Source: Leucaena leucocephala (Eukaryota > Streptophyta > Magnoliopsida > Fabales > Fabaceae). Taken from it: DNA of 64,000 bases. Positions 24,781-37,449 of this stretch are shown here, piece after piece. The position numbers were made by a program, and so were the translations under genes. Location of the stretch: assembly GCA_037074615.1 (NCBI GenBank), contig CM073562.1, positions 15,919,001 to 15,983,000 on the forward strand, written 5' to 3'. Below the pieces are notes generated by a model that made no database searches, was not told the origin of the DNA, and saw only the letters and a program-made list of their open reading frames with translations. Positions within the stretch are counted from its first letter, which is position 1; every line of letters starts with the position of its first letter.

Positions 24781-27600
24781 GTTGGAGGCGAGTCGACGGT
24801 GTGAGAGGGTTCGCTTCGCCGCGTGTTATAGATGGATGAGTGTGTGTGGGTGTTCGTACGTTTTCGGCTTTGTTTGCTTCCTCTATGTCATTCTCCGCCC
24901 TACGCCTTTGGCTGTTTTGGTTCCAATATCAAGCACGTGGCCTTTTCATGATACGTTACTCTCTTTTTTCTACTTTTATATCCTTAATGTACAAATTTGC
25001 ATATCTTATGGCTATTGGTATTTAAAAAAAATTATTAAATTGATATCATCTCAAAATTCTTAAAAAAATAAGTAAAATTGTTCAAATCATTAAAAAATAA
25101 TATTAATCACTCAAAATTTATCAATAACTATTAATATTTTTAATAATAAAAGACAATATTATTCTTTTAATATTTTTAGAATAATATCAATTCAAAAAAA
25201 TTTCTAGATACATACAGTTACTGTATAAAAAATTGAAGTGTGAAATTGGATATTAACCCTCTTTTATATTTATATATCTTCAAATCAAATATATTACAAG
25301 AGGTAACAAAATCAAATTAAAATAATAAAAAAATATTTGACTTTAAAAATTTTATTAATTAAAATATCTAAATTTGATTATTAATATTCTTTATATACCA
25401 AATCTTTTAAAATAGTAATATATATTTTTGTATATAAAAACTCTGATTTTTTTATTAGTAAACTTTTTAAATAAAAATTTTTCATTGATTTATCTTATTA
25501 TAATTAGACACTTGTTTTTATATATTGTGTATAATTCAAAAAATAATTTTATAAAAGTCTATATTACTTTTAAATAATAGTCCATATGAAAATACTCACA
25601 TCCTAGTTAACTAAAGAGATTCCATTACTGAAAACTTTTAAGAAAATACATTTACGCTCCGCCAGAGAAATATGATCTTAGTCCCAACATGCATTTAGGG
25701 AATAATCTAAGTTACATGATTTAATAATATTTTAAGCTGTCACATGAGAATATGTGTGGAGCAAGCATGATTGAAGGTGCGTGGACCATGGCTAGCATGC
25801 TTGGGGAGCTTTGTGCTACAATAGCATTAAACACTTTTTGTATTAAAATAAATATGCATAATTCATTAAAAAAAAAATAACATTAGACGCTTCTCCAATT
25901 TCCTGTTATATATAAAAAAAATTATATATAATATAGAATTCTTATACATAAAATTTCTATTTTATGCTCATATTTATTATTTTTATATCATTTTTTTTAA
26001 TATGACAATTCAATCTCATTTAAATTCACTATTTTATCTATTTAGCGTAGATGTATTGTTACTTTTTTTTCCCAATTTAATCCCCATTAGGATTGATTTT
26101 AAAATCTAGTGTGTAATGAATAAAATAAACTCTTTAGATTTTATTTTTTTTAAAATTTTTTAACCCAGCCTCTTCCGGTCACGCACTACTCACGTGCACC
26201 CCTTTTTTCTTCCGCCCTTTTCTGACCAATAATCATATATTTCTAAGGGGACTTTCCCACCTTCAACAGCCATCACTATTTTTTTAATAAAGGCTGTTAC
26301 CGATTTTAAAAATGTGGTCCCTCCTCTTTAAACAAGAGCTTTTTGTTTTTTTATAGAGATATTTAATTAATATTTTATATTTTATTTAAAACACTTCATC
26401 ATTTTTTTAATTCCCTTTCTCTATCTCTTATTTAATTATTATTAAAAAAATATTAATAAAAATAATTTTAAATAAATAAATATAAAAAATAGATATTATA
26501 TTTATAATCAATATTAATTTATTAATTAAATCATATATTAAATATTAGAGGAGTGATATTCCCTAGATCATATTATTAAGTATCCAGTTCAAAATTTATA
26601 ACTATCATTCTTAATATAAATATCTCATATAAGAATTAAACTCAAAATATAGATAAATCTTATAAGACCTTATATTATTATATTAATTTTATATTGATAT
26701 AATTTTTTATTTTCTCATGTAAGTAACATATATTAAGAAGAGAATTTTTTTTCCAAAAAAATAATGAAGAGAATTTAGATTTTTTTTCCCCTCAAACAGT
26801 GAGAATTTAGATTTCTCATTAGAGGAGACAATTAAGAATGTTTATAGCAAAGTTTTATATTATCATTAGTCTTATCATGCTGCTATAATAGTTTTATCTC
26901 TACACTAAAAGACTAATATTATTATATATTAATAAATATTAAGTTTTAAAGAGACAGTATAAAATAGGAGTAATTAAAATTAAATTATTGAGATAGATAT
27001 ATCATCATATGAAAATTATAAAATTTTATAATTAAAATATACAAAATAATTAAAAGAGCAATTCTTTTTATTAAATTTTATTAAATTTAATAATATTTAA
27101 ATGTAATTCTATTAAAAAAATTAAAAATAAAAAGGTCTAATTCCGTAAGAGAGTTGTCGTTGACGATCCCCGAGGGTGAGCCTCATCCACAAGTTACATG
27201 CACCGTCTAAAATTGCCTCCCTTCTATTTTTGATCTCTGTCCTTTATGCCAGCTTGCATTTTACCTAATAATTGAATAATCAATTGCCCCTGGAAATGTG
27301 CCTTTTTCCTAAATGTGTTGAAAATAAATAAAACAAATAAAGCAACCTGATTTTACCATAATACAAGCAAAACTAATACACACACACATTTATATATAAA
27401 TACTTAGGTATAATGATTTCAATTATTTATTCATCAGTTTTGTATTTATATAAAAATTATACTAGTTATTATATAACATATATACACATATCATTTTAAT
27501 TAATAAAAAATTCAATTTTTTATTGTATATATTAATTGGGATAATTTTATCTTTTAATTTATTATTCCAAACTATTCACATATTTATGGTAATTCAACTA
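24781..27600. other. AT-rich gene-free stretch
   Basis: Very AT-rich sequence with short open frames only. The 95-codon frame at 24776-25063 shows no recognisable motif and overlaps the DUF789 promoter side. No gene supported. Confidence 0.6.
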
Positions 27601-27619
27601 AAAAATTTTATGGCTATAC

Positions 27620-28265
27620 ATTATATTTTTGTAAGAATAAAAGTATATTTAGTATTCTAAATTAATTGTAAAAGAGTAATTAATACTTAAAATATTTAAA
27701 AATATAATTAATATTTTAAATTAATTTTAGAGGTGTAATTAATATCCTAAATATTTAAGGGTACAATTAACATTTCAAATTAATTTTAGAAGAGTAATTA
27801 ACTACTTAAAGTATTTAAATTTGTGTAATTTCATCGCTTCGCTAATAAAAATACTAATTTGTGCTTGATACATATCCATAATTTTTTATTTTAACATATC
27901 ATTATTTAAAAGGTCATATGTGTACTATTTTTTTAATAAATTATACTAAATAAATTACAAATTTTTTTAATTTTTATATATAAATTATATATAATGTCAA
28001 TTTTAAAATTTATTTAGTATTATTGTTTAAACAATATGATACATGTGACATTTTAAATAATAATGTGTCTAAATAAAAAGTTTATATGACATGGATCGGG
28101 GAGAAATTTGTGTTTCTGTTAGTAAAAGAGTGAAATTATACTAATTTAAATACTTTAGAGTGTTGATCATACTTCTAAAATTTATTCAAAGTATTAATTA
28201 TATTCTTAAATATTTTAGAGTATTAATTGTTTTTTTAAAATTAGTTTGCGGTGTTGAATACAATT
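27620..28265. mobile_element. Large palindromic (foldback-like) element with 59-bp subrepeats in its arms
   Basis: The left arm (about 27650-27845) holds three consecutive 59-bp units, each starting AAATTAATTxTA and containing GTAATTAA and TATTTAA. The right arm (about 28100-28260) is the reverse complement of the same repeat series. The innermost unit of each arm matches best (AAAGTATTTAAATTxGTxTAATTTCA). The spacer also pairs partly with itself (AAATTTATTTAGTATTATTG against TACTAAATAAATT). No open frame of note. This structure fits a foldback or MULE-derived non-autonomous element; boundaries and target duplication were not resolved. Confidence 0.6.
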
Positions 28266-31200
28266 TTATTTTATTTTTCAACGACGTAACAAATAAATTT
28301 ATGTAATTATTATATTATATTTTTTTTAATTCATTGAACCAAACATGCTATTAATGAACAAAGAATCAACAATAATTAATGAGTCTCTGAGGGACCACTT
28401 ATCCCAACTATGACCCGCGAATGTTGACATTTTGTTCTCATTTTTCATTATTGAATACAAATATTTCGAAGGTTGAAATTTTGCTCTCATAATTTGATCT
28501 TTGATTTCAAAATTTGTACTCCATTCCAAAAAAAAAAAAAAACAATACAAAACTCTCACGCAAAAATGTATTTGCTGGGCATTAACTTTAAAAACTACTT
28601 GGTAATTTACCAAACTTTTCAACAACAAAAAAGGTTTAAGAAATTAATTTCTTAAAAAATTCATAGTTAATGGTTTGTTTTATTTTTTTAATACCTGAAG
28701 AGTGATTTTCCATTAAACATATTTTTTAATTTCAAAAATAAAAAAACTATTTTAATTGAATATAATTTTATATTTTTTAATATAAGTTAGAAATGTATAA
28801 CTTCCTTAATTTCACATTTTGATGTTATTTTTTTAACGCTTTCAATACTATAATTTTATTTATAATATTTTAAATTATAAATAAAATTATGATATTGAAT
28901 ATCCAGTTAGCAATAAGAAGAGGTAAAACTGAACTTGTTGAAGTTTGAAACTTTTAGTGAAATCTCATATATATCCTTATGTACAAATTATTTATTTTTA
29001 TTTAGAGAATTAGACATAATGGGATTGCAAGTAATGTCATATCCGTAACTTCTCATTGATATGAAGATTTTTATGCCATATACTAAAAAATTATCACGAT
29101 AATCTGGTTCTATTTTAAAGAGAAAGTTGTTTGTCTGTGCTAGGTTTGGACGTTTCTAAGTTCTGGATTTTTTTTTAATTATTGTTTGATTAATTAATAT
29201 TTTTTATAAACAACTGATTAATTAATTTCCATTGTTTGTTTTTTTCATGAACATTTACTTACTTTACACTTTATCTTACCCAAAGGGCTGAGAAATGCAT
29301 TTTCTGAAAATGCTTTAACATGTTTTTTAGTTCCGTCTTGTTGTATTTTGTTTGGAAGCACTTCGTAGTTGGTATGGAGATAAGCTTTTTTTTTTTTCCT
29401 TCTAAAAATAGAAAAAAAAAATCATTGAACATGTGATTTGATATGTTTAATGAGATGATTAGTTTTGATTTATCTGCACATTTTTTATTTTATTTAATAT
29501 AAAACGTTTTAGTCTCCCGTGAAATCAGCACTTATATAATTAAAAATAAAATGTTTAATAAAAACACATACAAAACGTGCATCAGGATAAATTTAATTAT
29601 TTATTAATTATTTTTAAGCATACACTACGTCATGATATAGAGTTATTGTTAAAAAATAAATGAAAGTATTTAATCATAATTCCTCTCTCAAACGCTGCTA
29701 CTGCTAGATTACAATCCAACGGTTAATAAACCTCAATCGCAAAAGCTCAATTGAGAGAATCCAAATTTTATATATTATCATTTTAGAAAAAAAAAAAAAA
29801 AGAATCTCCTCAAAATCACGTTCTTAATTTTTAAATTACACTATATATAATCATTGAAAGCATTTCAAATTCAAAAAATGACCAAGCTCTTTGGGAATAA
29901 TTTGAAACTTTAGAGGCTCTTATAAATATTAATTTTATTATTTGGTCTATATCTCCCTAATATACTACCTTGAGAAAATCACCATGTTGCCCCAAAGAAA
30001 ATATATAATTATCAAAAGATCTTAAAATTAGTTAGTAGTATGTAATGAGAAGTTTTAATATATAAAATGATAACATATTTATATTTGCTCACTTATTCTC
30101 AAATTTTTTAGTACTTATATTTTTTCTTTATAACCTATTTATTGATAGACACATATATCTTTTTCATAACAGATAATTTTGTTCAAGCCACCGTCCAATA
30201 CTAAATACGCATATCTTTTAATAGAAATTTAAATATGATCTATCACATTATAAGATATTAGCTTCTTTTATTAGACTATACCTCATTAGTTGTTACTTAT
30301 CTCTATGCTCTGCTAAACATATATATCATTCTATTGGAGATAATTATATTTTAGATACTTTCGAATGTTAAATATAAGCATCTTTCTTAGTAAAAATTTA
30401 AACCTTAATGTATCATGTTATAAGAAATTTTTGGTTACTAGTTCTTATGCAAAAAATAACATGTTTGTGATTACTTACTTGTTCTCATGTTTATGTTAGA
30501 CATAACCACTTTGTTGTTTTTTTCTTTTGTGTAAAAATCTTTAAAAAGAGGTTAGACTCACACATTATCTAAAGATAAGGCGAAGTCTCTCTTATTTTTA
30601 GGCAATACTAATATTAGGCAGGGCGAGCCGTCTATTACCTTCAAGAGTAAACTTAGGCATTTACCAGCTACAATGTCTCTCCAAATACTGCGATTAGAAT
30701 ATCAATAAAGTAATATTTTTTAAAAATTAAATATACTCTAAATAGTTATATATATTACTTTTTTATCAGTTGAATCCATTTATGTTGTGGTTGTTCCTTA
30801 TTTTTATTGCTAGATATTGTAGCTAAGTTGGACTAATAAGTCATGGGATCCGAAAGCGGCCCATTATGTGTTGAAGAAAAAGTGAATGCAATGCCCAACA
30901 ACGTACAACTTGAGGCACAACGCTAGTGGGCCATCCAGTAAATCTACCGTACGAAGACAATTTTTTTAATTTTTATTTCGTTAGATTATTCTTCCATTAC
31001 TAAATATAAAATTTAATTTATAATATAAATATTAAATATAAAGTTTTATATTAAGTAAGGAAGGATAGAGTGTTAAATAAAATTTACCACCCAACTCTTT
31101 TGTCGCATATTATAACGTGGATAAGAATGAAACTGTTTTGGGATATGGAATAAACAATAAGGAAATATTATTCTACCTTTTTCATATACTTAATAAAAAA

Positions 31201-31797
31201 TTTATTTAACTAATGTATATAAATAAATAAATAAAATTAATTATTTAAAATCATTATATTTTAATTTTTATAAAATATTCATTTAAGCATATATATATTG
31301 TGAATTATTCAAACTCTTTAATATATATAATAATATATTAATATTTTGAAAATAAATAAATTATAATTTTATAATTAAGACTAAATTAAATTATTTATAT
31401 ATTTTTTATAATTAAGATAGGACAGTATAATAATGACAGCAATCATTGTCAAACAATTATCAAAGAGTTTCTCTTCGTCTAATCTCCATCATTTTATGAG
31501 GACGTCGCTTGAAGAAGCCGTGGCAGGTACAACGCAACCCTAAATTCACAATCAAAAAATAAATGCATCGCCATATATGGCCTGGTTTAGGAGTACGGCC
31601 CACTAATTTGAGAAAAAAAAGTTCAAGAATTTATATTGCCCTTATAAATCTGATGATTAGCGTTTAATCTAACGATTTGTTCTACATATTATAGACTTTG
31701 TTTTGGTGCTTAATATTTTTTAAAATATAATATTGATTATATTGATTAAAATAATTAATCAATAATTTTAAAATATGTAATTATACTTATATATAGT
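28266..31797. other. AT-rich gene-free stretch
   Basis: No gene recognised. The segment around 30520-30770 (TTTTTAAAAATTAAATATACTCTAAATA near its end) resembles 52620-52800 and, more weakly, 42570-42850. This suggests an old dispersed repeat in three diverged copies. Confidence 0.5.
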
Positions 31798-32246
31798 CAG
31801 TGTATGTTTGGATGAAGCTAAAACTTAAGTTTGGATAAAATTTAGGTTTTGAAAAATTTAAAAATACACAGGTATATTTGTTCAAATGGGTTTTTGGATT
31901 AAATTATAGTTTAAAATTAAAGTTTTAGATAAGCTGGTCATAATAGCTTATGGAACAGTAAAAGAGCTTATGAACTAACCAATTATTATATTACTCATAC
32001 TTTTTTATACATTTTTTCTCTCATACTTTTTCTTACACCCTATATCATTTCTTTTTTTACACTATCTCTCCTCTCTCCTCTCATCTCTTACCAATAATAA
32101 AAGTATTTATGAAAATAACTATATAAACACTCATTTATTCAAAACTATTTTTTTCATAAGCTCTTCTCTAAAAGTTATTTTCTAAAAATTATTCAAAAAT
32201 CTTTTTTTATACAAGTCATTTTCTAAAATCTTATTCAAACAGACTC
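31798..32246. mobile_element. MITE, family 2, copy A
   Basis: About 450 bp with ends TGTATGTTTGGATGAAG and, at the right, TTATTCAAACAGACT, i.e. an imperfect (x)TGTTTGGAT-type inverted end. The core contains GCTTATGGAACAGTAAAAGAG then a pyrimidine-rich tract. The same structure is seen at 38077-38553 and 57468-57900. The inverted ends resemble Tourist/PIF-Harbinger MITEs. Confidence 0.65.
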
Positions 32247-32627
32247 AAAAAAAAAACTAGCTTAAGAAGATGCGGTGGGTCGTACAAATGGAGTAGCTAT
32301 TAGGCCACAAAACTCTCTAGAAAAGAAGCATGGGCATCATATGAACTACAATTTTGTATGCATGTATATATATCTTTCATCACACATTTGAATTTTGGAA
32401 TTTTTACTATTTATACTTCATCATATTTTTATTATCAAAACTAGCTAGCCTCAAATTAAACAAGAGAATGTTTTGCTTTAGTTTTTCCCCCTTTTTTGTG
32501 TCTATTAGGGGGTAAATGTCTTCTCCACTATAACAATTACGTTTGATATGGTGGAATAGTTTTTTATAAAAATAGAAATAGAAGTAAAATTATATTAAAA
32601 ATAAGTTTTAAAAGCTTGTTTAATATA

Positions 32628-33159
32628 GGGTGTGTTTATATTAGTTTTTGGAGAATAAATTTTAGAAAGAATAGATTTTGGAGAATAGATTTTGAAAATA
32701 GAGACGTTTGGATGATTAGTAGTAGAATCACTTTTTATATCAATAAATTACTAAAAAGGGTATAATTTGATTAAAGTATGAGAGAGTAGAGAGGAGAGAG
32801 ATGAGAGAGCGTAGAGAAGAGAGAGGAAAGAAGAGATAGTGTGAAAAAAAGAGAGGAGAGAGAAGAAAGATGAGAGAGAGAGTATAAGAAAAAATAAGGG
32901 CAAAATAGTAATTGGATAGTCTATAAGCTCTTTTACTGTTCCAAAATCTATTTTCAGTAGTTTATTCAAAACCATGATTTCAAACTGAGGTTTTGACCAA
33001 AATTAATTCTGGACAAAAATGACTGTTTGTTTTAAATTTTTTCAAATTGAGGTTTTGACTAAAATCAATTATAGACAAAAATTGTTGTTTGTTTCAAATT
33101 TTTCCAAACCGAGGTTTTACCTAAAATTGATTCTCAAAAGCTGAATCCAAACACACACA
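32628..33159. mobile_element. MITE, family 1, copy A
   Basis: About 530 bp starting GGGTGTGTTTATATTAG and ending GAATCCAAACACACAC, followed by TAA. The interior holds GAGAATAGATTTTG repeats, a GA-rich low-complexity tract (about 32780-32885), the core GCTCTTTTACTGTTCC and two copies of GAGGTTTTGACxAAAATCAATT. Related copies lie at 44497-44935 and, in reverse orientation, 56641-57265. Confidence 0.75.
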
Positions 33160-34850
33160 TAATGTAAATGAATATAGAGTTTATGTATATTATTTTATAA
33201 TTTAGGGTAAAATAATTAAAAATATTTTTTTATAACTTAGGAAAAGTTAAAGTTATCCAATAATTTCATAATTGGGATAAAATAGTCTAAAATTTGTTAC
33301 TTCTACTTCTATCATCTCAATTTTTAACTTTTTTAATAGAACTGAAATGACTAAAAATATTAGAAGTGGAAGTAATTTCTATCATATAAAACAAAAAAAC
33401 AAGTAAAAAATTCTACTTCCATTTTTCTCCTTTCAACCTACCAAACATGCCCTAACTTCTTGTTCCAACACTTGCCTTCCCCAAGAAAATTAGAATGGAA
33501 TCAAGGAAGTCAACAGACCACTCCTCCAATGGCATATCCCCTGCCTCAGATTTAAACAGGCGTGAGTACGAGTTTATGTGATAATATATGTGTGATTTAA
33601 TGACCATTATAAAAAAAATGGAATCAAGCAAGGGTTCATGATCTTGTCCATATATTACCACTACCAAATGCTCATTAATGTCACACACTCATTAACCCAC
33701 AACAATTTTTTTAATTAAATATAAGTAAAATTGAAAATCTGTTCTATATTTAGACTAGAATTAATAACTTAATCATATATTCTTAATTCTGATAAGATGA
33801 CTATTGGTAGTTTGTACTAATAGTACTTAAGGAGTAGATAAAAAAAAGATGCACTCATTTAGATAAATCTCTTTCTTTTTTGACCAATACAACATCAAAT
33901 ATCAAATGTTAGTACAAAATAAGATACATTTTCCTAAACTTAATCAGTGTTTTTTTTAAAAAAAAAATCCCATTTTGGATATAATAAAGAGAGCGGCAGC
34001 AGAAGTGGCATATGATTGGATTGTAAGGAAGAGTTGGTTGTGTGTTACTAGTGAGGTACGTTCGTATTGTTACTTGTGTATGGACCAAAATATCCCAAAA
34101 GGAAACAAAACAAAAGAGAGAGAAGCAGCAGTAAACGCCCATTTCCATGAATTTATAATTCATTAATTATATTCATGTTTCAAACTACTTGTATTAATTA
34201 ATGTTATTTGGTTTTGGTTGGTTTCTTTTCCTCACCCTTCATCAACTTATCCCTTTTAAATTCTCTCCATCTCCAATCGCATTGATTCACCTCTCTTCCT
34301 CCTCAAAAACTAAAAATGTGATGCTTTTACCCTTGCTAGCTATCACTTTTTTCTTACAAATATTTAGTGATCATTTTATAGTTAATCTAAGAATTACTTA
34401 CTTAATTTAGATAGATTAATAGAGATAAATAAATAATTTAATTATAATAAATATGACATGATCTCCTTAAATTATTATTATATAATATTATATTATATAA
34501 ATTAATTTATATTTTAAATAAATTAATTTTAAAAAAATAATATTTTTTTCAATTTTAATTATAAGATTTAGTTTTTAAAATCTTCCTTATGTTTAAAATA
34601 CAGTGGGCACGGACACACAGAAAATTGTGATGTAATACTCCTATGGTACGTAATAGGAGAAAGTAGTGTGTGGTTAATTACTTTCTATTCTCTTATCATA
34701 ATTTTAAGAATGAATTAAATAGAGAATTAATATTGATTTTAAATATAAAATTTTAATTAATTTTATTTTTTAAAATTATAATTTTTTTTAAAATATTTTT
34801 TATAATTGTACGTAAGAATGTTATGAAGATAGGAAGTGGTGAGATGGGCA
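33160..34850. other. AT-rich stretch before the ABCG11 leader
   Basis: No gene supported. A minus-strand open frame at 33452-33688 contains a coding-looking end (AGDMPLEEWSVDFLDSILIF) but no recognised family, so it is left unassigned. Confidence 0.5.
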
Positions 34851-35286
34851 GATTTAATTGGAGAAGTCGGTTCTGTGTATTAATTGCATCCACGAACAAC
34901 TACCCAATCCCATTATTGTCTCCCTTCTTCTTCCTCTTCTTCATTCACAGCCACCATTCCTAGCTACTACTTGCATTGGCATTCATCATCTTCATCATCC
35001 ACCTTCACTCCCTTCGATAAGAATAACGTCTCCCTCCTCTTCTCTCCAATCAAACAACCCTACCTGTTGCCTTCTGCATGAAACAACATCTCTCTCTCTC
35101 TCTCTTCTTCATATATCCAGTCAAAATCCCTCTCCTCACACGTAATTCATTTCTCCTCTTCACGCTTTTCTTGCTCTCCTTTATCCTTTAAATGCATTCA
35201 GATCAATCCTTCTCTTTTTCATAGTTAACTACCTCTTCACTAGCTACGATACATTCATTACTACCGGTAAAGCTCTGAACTTGGAG
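34851..35286 (+). promoter_or_regulatory. Likely promoter and CT-rich 5' leader of ABCG11
   Basis: Pyrimidine-rich DNA (TCTTCTTCCTC, then a (TC)n run at about 35088-35106) directly before the ABCG11 start codon. Such tracts are common in plant 5' leaders. The exact transcription start is not visible. Confidence 0.45.
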
Positions 35287-36659
35287 ATGGAGATAGAGGC
35301 GAGCAGGGCGGTCGGGAATCATGGGACGACGGAGATTCCGGCGCTGAGTCCTCTCAGCGAGACGCTGTGGAGGGATACTAAGGCCAACGTCGACTTCGTC
35401 GGTGATGTGTCGGCTAGGCTTACCTGGAAGGATCTCACCGTCATGGTCACTCTTGGCAACGGAGAGACCCAGAACGTTCTCGAAGGTCTCACCGGCTACG
35501 CCGAGCCCGGCACCTTCACGGCCCTCATGGGCCCCTCCGGCTCCGGCAAGTCCACTCTCCTCGACGCCCTCTCTAGCCGTCTCGCTGCTAATGCCTTCCT
35601 CTCCGGATCCATCCTCCTCAATGGTCGAAAAGCCAAGCTCTCTTTCGGAACAGCTGTGAGTTTCACTCTCTCATCAATACCAATTATATATACATATGTC
35701 TCTGTGTGTGTTCTTGTTTTGCTACTGCGTGACTGTTCATCTTCTCACTTTCCTGCTTTATTACTAGGAAAAAATTGGAATCTAAAATGGACTGGCAGAA
35801 TAAGGAAAAAAATTGAATGCGATCCCACGAATTGAGGAACGGTTTGGTTCATGATTTGTTAGAGGTTTTAGATTAGATGAGTTTTGACGGTAGGTAGGAA
35901 GGTGACAAACATGACATTTAACTAATAAGATAATAAATTTTGAATGAAAACAATGAAGAAATCTGATGAGTATTGTTGTTTGTCTCATCGTTCCCTGTTT
36001 TGGCGGTGTTTTCCGTTTTGGAGTAGTAAAAGGTGTTTGATATTAAACGCAGGCGTATGTGACGCAAGACGACAACCTCATTGGAACTTTGACGGTTCGA
36101 GAAACGATATCTTATTCGGCTCGTCTGAGGCTGCCGGATAAGATGCCCTGGTCGGACAAGCGAGCTCTGGTGGAGAGCACAATAATAGCCATGGGGCTTC
36201 AGGATTGTGCCGACACGGTGATCGGAAACTGGCATCTCCGGGGAATCAGTGGCGGAGAGAAGAGAAGAGTTAGCATCGCTTTGGAGATCTTGATGAGGCC
36301 CAGGTTGCTGTTTCTTGATGAACCTACCAGTGGACTCGACAGGTTCGTTAATTAATCATTTCATGCTTTTGTCTTCTTCGCTAGATTTCTTCATATGATT
36401 GGAATATTTGGAGCAAGTTTGTAACTTTCTTTTTTGTGGATTCTGATTCTGATTCAACCGTCTAAACTATCGTTTCCAGTTTTACAATTTGTCTTTTTCT
36501 GAACTCCAATATTTGTTGTTTTCTTCTTGAGTTTTGAACCTTCTCTGTTTCCTTCCCTCTGTGTGACTGTAACTTGTTTTCTATGTTTTCCATCTTCTGG
36601 GGTCAGAAAAGAGAGTTGATTGAATTTTGTTCTTTCACTTAATTGAAAGTGAAATGTCA

Positions 36660-36695
<36 letters not shown>

Positions 36696-37415
36696 CGTTT
36701 GTTTTACTATACTTGATAGGATTATTTACTTTGAATAGTGGATTTGGTGGCTCTTGATTGTAAAGATCTCTTAATCCTCTTATTAGTTCTTTGACTTTGA
36801 CTTTGAGAAAACAATCATAACATTAGGATATTCTAAACATAAGGGTTACCTCAGTTGAAGTGGCATTTTCTCGATACATTTATTTATTTTTTAAATATGT
36901 CCTCTGTCTTTTTGTTGTCCGCTAGTGATTTTTTCACTTTCTAAGTTTTATTATTATTATTATTATTCTTTTGGGTATCAGTGCTTCGGCTTTCTTTGTG
37001 ACTCAAACACTAAGAGCCCTTGCAAGGGATGGTAGAACAGTGATAGCTTCAATTCACCAACCAAGCAGTGAAGTGTTTGAACTATTTGACCAATTGTACC
37101 TTCTTTCTGGCGGCAAAACTGTTTATTTTGGCCAAGCTTCTGAAGCGTACGAGGTATTATACTAAATATTAATTTCCAAAAAAAAATATTGCGTTTTCAT
37201 ATATATATACATATATGTATATAGATATGACGTGTGTTTGTGTGCATATATGTATGTAGTTCTTTGCACAAGCTGGCTTTCCTTGCCCTGCTTTGAGGAA
37301 CCCTTCTGATCATTTCCTTAGATGCATCAACTCTGACTTTGACAAAGTCAAGGCCACTCTCAAAGGCTCCATGAAACTCAGGGTAAGTCAATGACACAGA
37401 TTTTCGACCTTTCAT

Positions 37416-37449
<34 letters not shown>

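Noticed and set aside
24776..25063. Plus-strand 95-codon open frame next to DUF789
   Set aside because: No motif, Cys/aromatic-rich composition expected from T-rich DNA, and it lies in the DUF789 promoter area.
33452..33688. Minus-strand open frame with a coding-looking end
   Set aside because: The end (GDMPLEEWSVDFLD) looks protein-like but no start, splice partner or family could be recognised.
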